64,000 nucleotides of DNA from NCBI RefSeq assembly GCF_031157275.1, contig NZ_JAVIFW010000001.1, positions 1-64,000 on the forward strand, in the 5' to 3' direction. Below the pieces are notes generated by a model. It was given only the letters and a program-made list of their open reading frames with translations, searched no databases and was not told the DNA's origin. The DNA comes from Streptomyces sp. LHD-70. Its GTDB lineage: Bacteria > Actinomycetota > Actinomycetes > Streptomycetales > Streptomycetaceae. A program made the translations under genes and the position numbers. Below, piece by piece: positions 1-10,783 of this stretch; within the stretch, counting starts at the first letter, position 1; every line of letters starts with the position of its first letter.

Positions 1-92
1 AGAGGAGGGGGCGGCGGGCAGGGGGGGCGGAGCGGAGGGGGCGGAGGGCAGGGGGCGAAGAGGAGGGCGCGGAGGGCAGGGGGGCGGGGCTG
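1..92. repeat. G-rich purine tract
   Basis: The first 92 bases of the plus strand are runs of three to seven G separated by short A/C-containing spacers (GGAGGGGGCGG, GGGCAGGGGG and similar). The pattern is degenerate-repetitive and has at least four G-runs, so G-quadruplex formation is possible. I see no convincing gene in it. It lies downstream of the minus-strand gene ending at 209 and may belong to a 3' intergenic region that continues outside the window. Confidence 0.5.
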
Positions 93-156
93 GTGCCCGC
101 CGCTTTCGCGCGGCTCGGGGGTACCGCCGCTTGCGCGGGACCGGTCCGGCGCGACA

Positions 157-229
157 GCGGCGGACGCCGCCGTTCAGCTGTGGCTGCCGCGACTGCGGCG
201 GACGCCGTTCAGCTGTGGCCGCCACGACT
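157..229. repeat. imperfect tandem duplication over a gene 3' end
   Basis: Two adjacent near-identical copies (157-194 and 195-229) share the core GTTCAGCTGTGG followed by GACTG. They differ by a 3-base indel and two substitutions. The stop codon of the minus-strand gene (TCA at 209-211) lies inside the second copy, so the duplicated piece is the 3' end of that gene plus its immediate downstream sequence. Confidence 0.6.
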
Positions 230-820
230 GCGGCGCCGGCGGATCAGCCACGCGCCACCGAGTCCCGCGGTCAGTGCGAGCGCCGCACCTCCGGCGATCC
301 GCACCGCGGTGTCCTGCGGTGCGCCACCGCCGAGACCGCCTCTGACCTGGCCGGTCGGAGAGGTGGGGCGGGTGGTCGGGCTGCTGGTGGCGGTCGGGGA
401 ACTGACGGTGACCCGCTGGGCTCCGGCGGACGCGCCGCCCGTGCAGATCACGGCCACGGTGTAGCTGCCGGGGCTGACGCCCTGCCACGAGGCGCTCTTG
501 GAGGTGCCTCCGCCCGCGAGGTCCACCTGCTCGCCGCCGGTGAAGCTGGCGCTCCCGTTGCCCATCAGCGAGGCCCTGCCGCCGCTGGGGCAGGAAGTGG
601 TGGTGACCTGGACCGTCGTACCGGTCGCGGTGACATTGATCTGGGTGGGTACGACCAGAGGGCCGGACGCCGCGAGGGCGGGACTCGCGACGAGGGCGAG
701 CGGGGCGGCAACGGCGGCGACGAACAGACCGGAACGCGGGAAGCGCGGTGAGCGCGGTGAGCGCGGGGAGCGTCGTGAGCGGGGGGAGCGCGGGGATATT
801 CGACTCGTACGCATACGCAT
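209..820 (-). CDS. small secreted or membrane-anchored protein with C-terminal TM helix
   Basis: 203 residues from an ATG at 820, chosen because GGAGG lies just upstream; the longer frame to 925 has no such site. The N-terminus is Arg/Ser/Pro rich and basic (repeated SPRSPR-type units), followed by a hydrophobic stretch ending in ALA, a signal peptide or TM. The middle is a Ser/Thr/Gly-rich beta-type segment with two cysteines about 40 residues apart, which could form a disulphide. Near the C-terminus a Pro/Thr-rich linker leads to a hydrophobic helix and an RRRRSR tail. That architecture suggests a wall-spanning, membrane-anchored extracellular domain. No clear LPXTG motif is visible and the function is unknown. 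Confidence 0.65.
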   Translation of the reverse strand: MRMRTSRISPRSPRSRRSPRSPRSPRFPRSGLFVAAVAAPLALVASPALAASGPLVVPTQINVTATGTTVQVTTTSCPSGGRASLMGNGSASFTGGEQVDLAGGGTSKSASWQGVSPGSYTVAVICTGGASAGAQRVTVSSPTATSSPTTRPTSPTGQVRGGLGGGAPQDTAVRIAGGAALALTAGLGGAWLIRRRRSRGGHS

Positions 821-984
821 GTCCTCCACCGAAGCCCGGGAGGCGGCACCCCCAAGGTGCCACCGGATCAGGGAGGTCCCGTGCTCCGTGTCACCGAGCC
901 AAAGCGCTCGGCGCCCCTCGCGCACGCGGGGGACGCCGAGCGGTGGCTGTGCGGGTGACGAGCGTCAGCCGGATGGCGGCACGG

Positions 985-1012
985 AGGGACTGGGGGACTG
1001 GGGGACTGGGGG
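985..1012 (+). repeat. short G-run tandem repeat (potential G-quadruplex)
   Basis: Three exact units of ACTGGGGG follow a GGGG-type run, giving four G-runs separated by ACT. This is a textbook-looking intramolecular quadruplex pattern on the plus strand. It sits directly downstream of the VOC gene that ends at 1014 on the minus strand, so in that transcript it would appear as C-runs. Confidence 0.5.
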
Positions 1013-1013
1013 C

Positions 1014-1415
1014 CTAGGCCGGCTCACCCTCCGTGTCGAGGGTGTACGGCGCGGAGATGACCTCCATGCCGTGGCCCGCGGGGTCCATGAAGTAGACGCC
1101 GCGGCCGCCGTGGTTGTGGTTGATCTCGCCCGGCTGCTGGCCGTGCGGATCGGCCCAGAACTCGATCCCGGCCTCCTTGATCCGCTCGAAGACACCGTCG
1201 AACTCCTCCTCGGTGACGAGGAAGGCGTAGTGCTGGAGCGTGATCGACTCGGCGGGGATGGACGCGAAGTCCAGGGTGACGCCGTTGCTCGTGGCGACGG
1301 GGACGAACGGTCCCCACTCCGTCCCGATCCCCAGACCGAGGATGTGGGCCAGGAACTCGGCGGAAGCCCGGTTGTCACGGGCGTGAATGATGGTGTGGTT
1401 GAACTCGACCGACAT
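1014..1415 (-). CDS. VOC-superfamily (glyoxalase/dioxygenase-like) protein
   Basis: 133 residues from ATG 1415, with GGAGG about 10 bases upstream. The chain is a single vicinal-oxygen-chelate domain made of two beta-alpha-beta-beta-beta modules. It starts with an N-terminal HTIIHARD strand typical of glyoxalase-fold metal-ligand positions. The second module carries GRGVYFMDPAGHGMEV, where the terminal Glu is the usual last metal ligand. Such proteins act as small-molecule isomerases, dioxygenases or resistance binding proteins; the sequence does not decide which. A longer frame to 1823 runs back through the repeat tract and is not believed. Confidence 0.8.
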   Translation of the reverse strand: MSVEFNHTIIHARDNRASAEFLAHILGLGIGTEWGPFVPVATSNGVTLDFASIPAESITLQHYAFLVTEEEFDGVFERIKEAGIEFWADPHGQQPGEINHNHGGRGVYFMDPAGHGMEVISAPYTLDTEGEPA

Positions 1416-1520
1416 GGTGGGAATGCCTCCAGAGGCACTCTCGGGCACCTCCACGCTCACCCAGCCGGTGACCAACGCGCGATGCCGTGCCGGGGATGCT
1501 AGGCCGACGGCCTCCGGCCG

Positions 1521-1680
1521 TCCACCGGTTTTCGCCGTGCACCGGTCTCCGGCCGTGCACCGGTTTTCGCCGCGCACTGGTCTCCGGCCGTGCACCGGTT
1601 TCGCCGTGCACGGTCTTTTCCGCCGCCCACCGGTTCTCGCCGTGCACCGGTCTTTTCCGCCGTTCACCGGTTTTCGGGCG
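1521..1680. repeat. nine-unit degenerate tandem repeat (CACCGGT family)
   Basis: Nine consecutive imperfect units of 16-20 bases fill the tract: 1521-1537, 1538-1555, 1556-1572, 1573-1590, 1591-1606, 1607-1625, 1626-1642, 1643-1662 and 1663-1680. The consensus is TGCACCGGTTTTCGCCG, with a CTCCGGCCG alternative 3' half in units 2 and 4. Seven units contain the palindromic hexamer ACCGGT. The tract fills the gap between the VOC gene start and the kinase gene end. All three frames can be read through it, which explains spurious long frames on both strands. Confidence 0.8.
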
Positions 1681-1726
1681 TACGCGCCTCGGTCGCAGTT
1701 CGGGGTGCGCGGCCCGGGCGTGCCGC

Positions 1727-3754
1727 TCACACCCGCGTGTACGTCAGCACCGCTCCGTCCGTGAACTCCCGCACCAGACGGCCGTTCTCCTCCCGCAGGA
1801 TCGACGAGTCCCCGGTGACGCACGCGCCCGAGGAGGCGGCGCGGTCGACGGCGGGCGGGGCGAGCCGGACGGCCTCGTCGGCGTCCCGGCCGCCGGTGGA
1901 GACCAGGTCCATGCCCGCCTCGCAGTGCTCACCGCCGCCTTCGGAGACCAGCCTGGCCGCAGAGCTCCCGACCGCCTCCTGCGTGACGGTCATCCGCTGC
2001 GTGCCGCCGTTCGCCAACTGCCGCTGCCAGGTGCCGAGCAGCTCGTCGGGCAGCCGCTCGGGGCCGGTGATCCGGTGCAGTACGGCGGTGCGCCCGGCGG
2101 CCTCCCAGCGCAGCGCGTCCTTGCCCTCGACGACCAGGGTGTGCGCGCCGAGCGCCGAGCAGCTGCCCTCCGGCACGCTGCGGACCACCTTCGTGTCGAG
2201 CCGCAGCGAACTGCCGCCCGAGGCGCGGCCCGCGAGCTTGCCGTCGCTCTTGCACTCGTAGTTGCGGCCGAGGCTGATGCTGTTCGCCACGACCTCGCCG
2301 TACTGGCCCTCGCTGATCTCGAACCGCCGGAACTGGCCGCTCGGCCGCCCGTCCCGCTCCACCTCGCCGGCCCAGGTGCCGACGAAGCCGCGCGGCACGT
2401 CGGAGGCCGCGCCCTTGCCGGGCCCGCCGGAAGGCTCACCTCCGCCGAGCGGCGGCCATCCGGCGGGGGACGCGGCGACCACGGCACCGGCCACGACGGC
2501 CGCCCCGGCGAGGGCCAGCACCAGCTTCCGGGCAGTGCGCTTCGGGGGCTGCTCCGCCTGCTTCAACTGCGGCGCGGGGCCGCTCTGTTCGGCCCACTCC
2601 GGCTGCTGCGGCGCCTTCGGCAACTGCACTGTTCCCGGCTCGACGTGAGCGGGAGTGGGAGCGTGAGCGAGGGTGAGGCCGGGGCCCGGGTCGGAAGAGG
2701 GCGTGGGGGCGGGGATGGGAGTGGGGGCGGATGTGGAGGTGGGAGTAGGAGTGGGCGCGTGCATCGGTGCCGAGATCGGGGTCGCCGTCGCGCGCGGCGG
2801 AGTGTCCGTGTCCAGCAACCGCACCGCGCGGCGCCCGAGTTCGGCGATGAGCTGGGCGGGCAGCCAGGGCGGCGCCGACGTGCCGGTCGCGACCGGCTGC
2901 ACCTGATCGATGACGTCCTCGGACCGCGTCCGCGCCGCCGGGTCCTTGGCGAGGCAGCCCGCGATCAGCGACCGCAGCGGCTCCTGGATCCCCGTCAGGT
3001 CCGGCTCCTCCTGGGCGATCTTGAACATCACCGCATGCACCCCGCCGGCCCCGCCGCCACCGAACGGCGCACACCCGGTCACCGCGTACGCGAGCAGGGC
3101 GCCCATGCAGAACACATCGCTGGCCGGGGTCAGTTGCTCGCCCCTGATCTGCTCCGGCGACATGAAGCTGGGCGAGCCGACCACCATCCCGGCGCTGGTG
3201 AGCGTGGTCTCGGGCACGTAGTCCAGGGCACGCGCGATGCCGAAGTCGATCACCCGCGGGCCGTCGATCGTCACGAGCACGTTGGACGGCTTGAGGTCCC
3301 GGTGCACGAGCCCGGCGCCGTGGATGTCGAGCAGCGCGCTGGACAGTCCGTACGCCAGGGTCCTCACGGAGTGTTCGGGCAGCGGTCCGTGGCCGCGCGG
3401 GGAGACGACGTGCTCCAGGGACGGCCCCGCGATGTATCCCGTCGCGACCCAGGGCGTGTCGGCCTCGGTGTCGGCGTCGAGCACGGGAGCCGTCCACCGG
3501 TCACCGACCCGGCGGGCCGCCTCGACCTCCAGGCGGAACCTCTCCCGGAACTCCGGCTCCGCGGCGAGCTCGGCCTTGATCAGCTTCACGGCGACGGTGC
3601 GGCCGCCCTCGGAACGCGCCAGGTAGACCCGGCCCATGCCGCCGGTACCGAGCACATCGAGCAGACGGTACGGCCCGATCCTGCCGTCCCCGTCGCCGTC
3701 CCCGTGATGCGCGGACGCGGCCCCGCCCGGTACTCCCGCCGCGTGCCCTGCCAT
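1727..3754 (-). CDS. transmembrane eukaryotic-type Ser/Thr protein kinase
   Basis: 675 residues from ATG 3754 (GAGGGAG just upstream). The kinase domain comes first: GTGGMG loop at 36-41, AVKLIK lysine near 57, HRDLKPSN at 151-158, DFG at 170-172 and SPE near 200. All catalytic residues are present, so it should be active. A Pro/Thr/Ser-rich linker of about 100 residues leads to one TM helix near 410-428 (VLALAGAAVVAGAVV). The extracellular part of about 245 residues has no PASTA repeats; it looks like a beta-rich sensor with several cysteines (YECKSDG, PEGSCS, EHCEAG, GACVTG). Likely a surface sensor kinase of unknown ligand. It sits 122 bp downstream of a second kinase on the same strand. 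Confidence 0.9.
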   Translation of the reverse strand: MAGHAAGVPGGAASAHHGDGDGDGRIGPYRLLDVLGTGGMGRVYLARSEGGRTVAVKLIKAELAAEPEFRERFRLEVEAARRVGDRWTAPVLDADTEADTPWVATGYIAGPSLEHVVSPRGHGPLPEHSVRTLAYGLSSALLDIHGAGLVHRDLKPSNVLVTIDGPRVIDFGIARALDYVPETTLTSAGMVVGSPSFMSPEQIRGEQLTPASDVFCMGALLAYAVTGCAPFGGGGAGGVHAVMFKIAQEEPDLTGIQEPLRSLIAGCLAKDPAARTRSEDVIDQVQPVATGTSAPPWLPAQLIAELGRRAVRLLDTDTPPRATATPISAPMHAPTPTPTSTSAPTPIPAPTPSSDPGPGLTLAHAPTPAHVEPGTVQLPKAPQQPEWAEQSGPAPQLKQAEQPPKRTARKLVLALAGAAVVAGAVVAASPAGWPPLGGGEPSGGPGKGAASDVPRGFVGTWAGEVERDGRPSGQFRRFEISEGQYGEVVANSISLGRNYECKSDGKLAGRASGGSSLRLDTKVVRSVPEGSCSALGAHTLVVEGKDALRWEAAGRTAVLHRITGPERLPDELLGTWQRQLANGGTQRMTVTQEAVGSSAARLVSEGGGEHCEAGMDLVSTGGRDADEAVRLAPPAVDRAASSGACVTGDSSILREENGRLVREFTDGAVLTYTRV

Positions 3755-3876
3755 GTGCTCTCCCTCGGATCGTCCTGCCACCCCACTCTGTGTCACTAAG
3801 GTCACGAGTCGGCCGCCGAGTGGCTTCTGTTTGATGGGCGTCTGGATGCGGCGTTTCGCTCGGACGGCCAGGCGGC

Positions 3877-5646
3877 TCAGGTCCGACTGCGCAGCGCCGC
3901 CCAGGTGTTGGGCCCCACCATGCCGTCGGCATCGAGCCCCTTGGAGCCCTGGAACTTCTTCACGGCGGCTCTCGTGTCCTCCCCGAACTGGCCGTCCACA
4001 CCGGCGCCTCCGATGCCGTACCCGCGCTTGCTGAGCATGCACTGCACCTGCACGACACGCTGCCCCTTGTCGCCGAAGCGGGTGAGGGCATGGCCCGAGT
4101 AGTACGTGCACTGCGTGATCCACGGCGGCGTCGGTCTGGTCGGCTTCGGCGTGGTGGTGGGCGGTCTCGGCTTCTGGCTCTCCTGCCCACCCGGTCTCCC
4201 GGAGGCTGTACGGGTGGGGCTCGCGGGGCGCGTGCTCGACGCTCCGGAACTCGGCGCACCGTCCCGGCCGCCCCCGTCCGCGCTGGGCGAGCTGCCGCCC
4301 TGAGCGGTGTCGGAGGCGGACGGTGAGGTCAGCCCCGACTCGCCCGACTGCCCGGGGGAGTCGGAGGCGCTCACCGAACCGGCCGACGCGGGCCCGGCCT
4401 CGGCCTCCGGCTCGCCCGGCCGGGTCATGAGGAACGCGGTCAGGGCGACGGCGACCACGGCGAGCGAGGCGACCACAGCGAGATACACCCGCCGCTTGCG
4501 TCCCCTCCCGGACGGATCCTCGTGCACGCCGGTCTCCCGCGGCAGCGTGCCACCGGGCGCGGGGACGGGCCCGGGCGAGGCGGCGGGAGCGGCGGGAGCG
4601 GGCGACGGCGAGAAAGCGGCGGGCGCGGGCGCCTGACCGGGGGCGGCCGCCCCGATCCCCGCTCCCGGCAACCGCAGCTGCACGGTCCCGTCCACCGGCA
4701 CCTGACTCAGGACGTCGTACGCCTCCCGCCGCGCCGCCACCTGCGCGTGCAGCGGCTCGTGCCACCGCCCCGGCCAGGGACGGGCCGCCGCGGCCTCGCT
4801 CAGCTGGCCCGGGGTGGGCCGCAGCCCGGGTTCCTTCGCGAGGCAGGCGGAGAGCAGATCCGCCAGGCCCGGGTCGACGGAGACGAGTTCCCCTATGACG
4901 TCCGCGTACGGCTCCTCGAACGCGACGCGGTGCATGACGTCCACCCCGGTGCCGTCGCCGAACGGGGCCCGGCCGGTCGCCGCGAAGACCAGGGTGCAGG
5001 CCAGCGAGAACACGTCCGAGACGACATCGGCCCGCCCGTCCCGCAGCCGCTCCGGCGACATGTACGCGGGCGTGCCGACCGCTTTGCCGGTGGTGGTGAT
5101 CGAACTGGCGTCGGCGGCCTGCGAGATCCCGAAGTCGATGACGTACGCACCGTCCGTGCCCAGGATCACGTTGGACGGCTTGAGGTCCCGGTGCACGACC
5201 TGGGCGGCCGTCAACTCGTCGAGCGCCCGGCCCAGTTCACCGACGAGCCGCCATACCCCGCTCGCCGGAAGCGGCCCGAACTCCTGCACGGCCTCGGAAA
5301 GGTTCGGACCCGGCAGGTACTCGGTGGCCATCCACAGCAGGTCGGAGTCGAAGCCGGTGTCGAGCAGCCGCGGCGCATGCGGACTGCGCACCCGCGCGAG
5401 GACAGCGGCCTCCCGCTCGAACCGCCGCCGGAACTCCACGCTCTCCGCGTACTCGGGCCGGATCACCTTGACCGCGGCCAGCCGCTCCCCGCCGTGCGCC
5501 GTGGGCCGCGCGAGATAGACCCGCCCCATGCCGCCACTGCCGAGCAGGCCCAGCGGAACATACGGCCCGATCCGCACCGGATCCCCGCTCCGCAGCCGCC
5601 CGGCCCCGGCCATCCCCAGCGCCGCTTCCGCGTCCCGCCCCGCCAT
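3877..5646 (-). CDS. Ser/Thr protein kinase with extracellular peptidoglycan-binding domain
   Basis: 589 residues from ATG 5646 (MAGRDAEAAL). The kinase domain has GSGGMG at 36-41, AVKVIR lysine at 60, HRDLKPSN at 152-159 and DFG at 171-173, so it should be active. After an Ala/Pro linker there is one TM helix near 382-403, then a Ser/Thr/Pro-rich extracellular stalk. The last 75 residues form a PG_binding_1-type repeat (GVDGQFGEDTRAAVKKFQ, then DADGMVGPNTW). This is the wall-binding fold usually found on hydrolases, here used in the place where PASTA repeats sit in PknB. Likely monitors cell-wall material. Probably co-transcribed with the downstream kinase. Confidence 0.9.
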   Translation of the reverse strand: MAGRDAEAALGMAGAGRLRSGDPVRIGPYVPLGLLGSGGMGRVYLARPTAHGGERLAAVKVIRPEYAESVEFRRRFEREAAVLARVRSPHAPRLLDTGFDSDLLWMATEYLPGPNLSEAVQEFGPLPASGVWRLVGELGRALDELTAAQVVHRDLKPSNVILGTDGAYVIDFGISQAADASSITTTGKAVGTPAYMSPERLRDGRADVVSDVFSLACTLVFAATGRAPFGDGTGVDVMHRVAFEEPYADVIGELVSVDPGLADLLSACLAKEPGLRPTPGQLSEAAAARPWPGRWHEPLHAQVAARREAYDVLSQVPVDGTVQLRLPGAGIGAAAPGQAPAPAAFSPSPAPAAPAASPGPVPAPGGTLPRETGVHEDPSGRGRKRRVYLAVVASLAVVAVALTAFLMTRPGEPEAEAGPASAGSVSASDSPGQSGESGLTSPSASDTAQGGSSPSADGGGRDGAPSSGASSTRPASPTRTASGRPGGQESQKPRPPTTTPKPTRPTPPWITQCTYYSGHALTRFGDKGQRVVQVQCMLSKRGYGIGGAGVDGQFGEDTRAAVKKFQGSKGLDADGMVGPNTWAALRSRT

Positions 5647-5802
5647 GACACCCCCGCGCCCTCGGCTCCTCCCACCGATTCGCGAGGCTATCGCAGCCGA
5701 CTGACATCGCCCGCCGCCGATCCGAGGCGCTCGCGGCATCGCGTGCGGGCGGGGCTCCCGGGACCAGCAGAAAGCCCCTCCCGAAGGAGAGGCGACGAAA
5801 AG

Positions 5803-5875
5803 CGCCCCCGGCAGGACTCGAACCTGCGGCCAAGCGCTTAGAAGGCGCCTGCTCTATCCACTGAGCTACGGGGGC
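5803..5875 (-). tRNA. tRNA-Arg (anticodon TCT)
   Basis: A 73-nt cloverleaf reads on the minus strand. The acceptor stem GCCCCCG (5875-5869) pairs with CGGGGGC (5810-5804), with discriminator G at 5803. A D-arm GCTC...GAGC, an anticodon loop CTTCTAA with TCT, and a T-arm with GGTTCGAGTCC are all present. CCA is not encoded. It reads AGA, a rare codon in Streptomyces. I found no second copy of its 3' end in the window, so there is no evidence of an element integrated here. Confidence 0.97.
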
Positions 5876-6182
5876 CGGGTTGCGGCCGTGGCCTGGAGCC
5901 CGGATGTGGGGGTGATCCGTGACCTCGCCGGGGACAAGGATAGGGCTCCGGTGTCCTTGTCCCGGTTGCTTCGCCTCCGCGGCGCGATGTGGAGGTTCGG
6001 TGAAGCGGTCCCGATAATCGCAGGCAGGTACGAATTCTGCAGCGGTTTTGGCGTCTCGCGCCCCGGGTGTTGTGCACTCGTTATGCCTGTGCCCCCTCTC
6101 GTCCCGTCTGTCTCAAGTGTCCGACCGGCGCGCAGGGGCCCATATCCTTCAGAAAAGCTCCAAAATTGGGCATTCTTCGCAT
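5876..6182. other. intergenic region between tRNA-Arg and GTPase gene
   Basis: About 300 bases between divergently oriented genes. I see no supported gene. The stretch 6150-6182 (TTCAGAAAAGCTCCAAAATTGG and following) is the most AT-rich part and is the likely promoter for the downstream GTPase operon. No clear operator dyad was found. Confidence 0.4.
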
Positions 6183-7823
6183 GTGGTGACCTTGGACGTA
6201 CGGCCTCAGCTGCTCGAAGCACTCTCTGCCCTGCGCGACCGTGTCGCCTCCGCACGCTTTCCGCTCCCCTTGACAGGCGCACCACGCGCGCGTGCCAACC
6301 GGGACGAACTTCTCGCGCAGCTCGACGACTATCTCGTGCCCCGCCTGCGCCAGCCCGAAGCGCCGCTCCTCGCCGTCATCGGCGGGTCGACGGGGGCCGG
6401 CAAGTCGACGCTCGTCAACTCCCTCGTGGGGCGACAGGTCAGCGAAGCGGGGGTCCTTCGGCCGACGACCCGCACGCCGGTACTGGTCTGCAATCCGGAG
6501 GATCACCACTGGTTCGCGGGCCTTCGCGTACTGCCCGAGCTCACCCGCGTATGGATGCCGGACCACCCCGAGCGGCGCGAGAAGCCCGCGCGGCCCGGGC
6601 AGCGCGGTGGCCGCGACGAGCCGCACCCCGGCGCCGAACCGGGCGAGCGCGTGCTCCGCATCGAGACCGCCGCCACCCTCCCGCGCGGACTCGCCCTCCT
6701 CGACGCCCCCGACATCGACTCCCTCATCACCGGCAACCGCCGGCTCGCCGCCGAGCTGATGTGCGCCGCCGACGTCTGGGTCATGGTCACGACCGCCGCC
6801 CGCTACGCCGACGCCGTGCCCTGGCACCTGCTGCGCACCGCCAAGGAGTACGACGCGACCCTCCTCTCCGTACTGGACCGCGTACCGCACCAGGTCCTCG
6901 CCGACGTCTCACGGCAGTACGGGGCGCTGCTCACCAAGGCCGGGCTCGGCGAGGTGCCGCGGTTCACGATCCCGGAGCTTCCGGAGTCCGCGGGCGGCGG
7001 CGGACTGCTGCCCGCCACCGCCGTGGCGCCGCTGCGGGCCTGGCTCACGCACCGCGCCCAGGACCCGGCCGCCCGCGCCCAGGTCATGAGCCGTACCGCC
7101 GCCGGACTGCTCTCCTCCCTCGACTCCCGGATGCCGGAACTCGCCGGTGCCGTCTCCGCCCAGTACGCGGCCGCGCTGCGTCTCACGGCCGCCGTCGACG
7201 AGGCGTACGACCGCGAGCACGCGCGCGTGCGGGGGCGGCTGCAGGCGGGCGGCGTCCTCGCCGGATCCGCGCTGAGCCGGTGGCGGAGCTACCCCCTGGA
7301 CTGCAGCGCGGGTGAACTGCTCGACGCGATCGTGGACAGCCTGGCCGCGCTCCTGCTGTGCTCCGTCTCCGCGGCCGGACAGCGCATCGACGAGCAGTGG
7401 TCCCGTGAGCCCGCGGCGACCTCGCGCGAGCTTGCCGAGCGCGAGGGGGACCGGGAGGGCGCCGAGCACCGGATCGGCCTGGAAGCGCGCAGATGGCGCC
7501 GTGTCCTCGAGGAGTACGTCGAGGAGGAGGCGCGCGGCCAGGAGAACCCGCCCGACCCCGAAGTCGTCACGGCGCTCCTCGCTACTGCGCTGCTCGGCGG
7601 CCGCAGGGCCCGTACCGCGGGGGAGACGCTGGCCGAGCGGATCGGCGCGCACGGGGCGCTCAAGCTGCGCGACCGCGGTGGGCGCCTGCTCACGGAATGC
7701 GTCGCGAAGGTGCTGCGCGCCGAACGCGACCGCAGGCTCGCCCCGCTCGACGCCCTCGACATCCAACCGGAATCGCAGGCCGAACTGATCGCCGCGCTGT
7801 CCGTACTGAAGAAGGAGAGGTGA
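6183..7823 (+). CDS. dynamin/YfjP-like P-loop GTPase, first of a pair
   Basis: About 546 residues from GTG 6183 (a second GTG follows at 6186). No good Shine-Dalgarno is seen, so the mRNA may be nearly leaderless. Walker A is [10 protein letters not shown] at 67-76, the switch/G3 position reads LDAPDID, and the N-half is a GTPase domain. At the G4 position, where its neighbour has NQTD, this protein reads VLDRVP, so the guanine-specificity motif is degenerate. The C-half is Ala/Arg/Glu-rich helix, likely a coiled-coil effector or assembly region. It overlaps or nearly touches the second GTPase gene, so the two should be co-translated and may act as a heteromer, perhaps on membranes or septa. 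Confidence 0.85.
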   Translation: MVTLDVRPQLLEALSALRDRVASARFPLPLTGAPRARANRDELLAQLDDYLVPRLRQPEAPLLAVIGGSTGAGKSTLVNSLVGRQVSEAGVLRPTTRTPVLVCNPEDHHWFAGLRVLPELTRVWMPDHPERREKPARPGQRGGRDEPHPGAEPGERVLRIETAATLPRGLALLDAPDIDSLITGNRRLAAELMCAADVWVMVTTAARYADAVPWHLLRTAKEYDATLLSVLDRVPHQVLADVSRQYGALLTKAGLGEVPRFTIPELPESAGGGGLLPATAVAPLRAWLTHRAQDPAARAQVMSRTAAGLLSSLDSRMPELAGAVSAQYAAALRLTAAVDEAYDREHARVRGRLQAGGVLAGSALSRWRSYPLDCSAGELLDAIVDSLAALLLCSVSAAGQRIDEQWSREPAATSRELAEREGDREGAEHRIGLEARRWRRVLEEYVEEEARGQENPPDPEVVTALLATALLGGRRARTAGETLAERIGAHGALKLRDRGGRLLTECVAKVLRAERDRRLAPLDALDIQPESQAELIAALSVLKKER

Positions 7824-7828
7824 CCGCG

Positions 7829-10060
<2,232 letters not shown>

Positions 10061-10210
10061 CGGAGTTGTCCACAACCGGCCAGTAGTCCACAGGCCGGAG
10101 CGGGCTCGTCTCGCAGGTTGCAGTCTGAGGTCGTCGCGGCGGATCGCCGGTCGGTCTCCGCGGCACCTGCGGGACGGGCCCGCAGGCATGTGGCGAGGGG
10201 ACGGGGCAAG

Positions 10211-10702
10211 ATGAACGAGACGATGGTGACGGTCGTGGGGAACGTCGCGACGAAGCCGGTCTTCCGGGAGACGGCGAACGGCCCGGTGGTGCGCTTCCGC
10301 CTCGCCGTGACCTCCCGGTTCTTCGACCGTGCGGCGCAGGGCTGGAAGGACGGGCACACCAACTTCTTCACCGTGTGGGCCTGGCGCTCGCTCGCGGCGA
10401 ACGTGGCCTCGTCGGTCTCCGTGGGTGAACCTCTCCTGGTGCGCGGCCGGCTGAAGGTGCGCAGCGAGGAGCGCGGCGGGCAGTCGTGGACGTCAGCGGA
10501 CATCGAGGCGTACGCCGTCGGGCACGACCTGGCCCGCGGGACGTCCGCGTTCCGGCGTACGAGCAGGGCGTCGGCGGAACCGCTGATGGAACGTCAAGGC
10601 TCTCCCGAGCGCGGCGAATCGACGGCCCAACTCTCGGCGGACGAGCCGCAGTTCGAACTTCCCGCGCCCGTGGCGGTGCGGGAGCCGGAGCCCGCCACGT
10701 AG
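10211..10702 (+). CDS. ssbB: single-stranded DNA-binding protein (second SSB type)
   Basis: 163 residues from ATG 10211, with GAGGGGACGGGG upstream. The first 110 residues are an OB-fold SSB domain (MVTVVGNVATKP, RFRLAVTSRFFD, FFTVWAWRSLAANV, LLVRGRLKVRS). The acidic C-terminal tip DDDIPF typical of the replicative SSB is absent; the tail ends PEPAT. That makes it the paralogue, not the one tied to rpsF/rpsR. In S. coelicolor the paralogue SsbB is tied to chromosome segregation at sporulation (recalled literature); the symbol rests on that analogy. It lies 150 bp downstream of the two GTPases, possibly in the same transcript. Confidence 0.85.
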   Translation: MNETMVTVVGNVATKPVFRETANGPVVRFRLAVTSRFFDRAAQGWKDGHTNFFTVWAWRSLAANVASSVSVGEPLLVRGRLKVRSEERGGQSWTSADIEAYAVGHDLARGTSAFRRTSRASAEPLMERQGSPERGESTAQLSADEPQFELPAPVAVREPEPAT

Positions 10703-10754
10703 GGCGATCTGGGGGGTGATTTGTCGATTAGGGCAGGTCACAGTCGTATCCGGC

Positions 10755-10783
10755 GATAACGATTCCGAGTCGGAACGGTTATC
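10755..10783. promoter_or_regulatory. 29-bp interrupted dyad, likely operator
   Basis: Nested inverted repeats: outer arms GATAAC (10755-10760) and GTTATC (10778-10783), inner arms TTCCG (10763-10767) and CGGAA (10771-10775), with 2-base gaps and a 3-base centre. All 11 arm positions match perfectly. It lies between ssbB and the surface-protein gene, 129 bases before the latter's start codon, and looks like a binding site for a dimer or a pair of dimers. The regulator is not identifiable from the sequence. Confidence 0.6.

Noticed and set aside
1521..1680. Possible CRISPR-like array
   Set aside because: Units are contiguous with no unique spacers, are only 16-20 bp and vary internally; no cas genes are in the window.
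1487..3799. Very long plus-strand frames over the first kinase and the repeat tract
   Set aside because: They are compositional shadows of the minus-strand kinase and read through the 1521-1680 repeat; they show no domain and no ribosome-binding site.
5803..5875. tRNA-Arg as an integration site for a mobile element
   Set aside because: No integrase gene and no second copy of the tRNA 3' end were found in the window.
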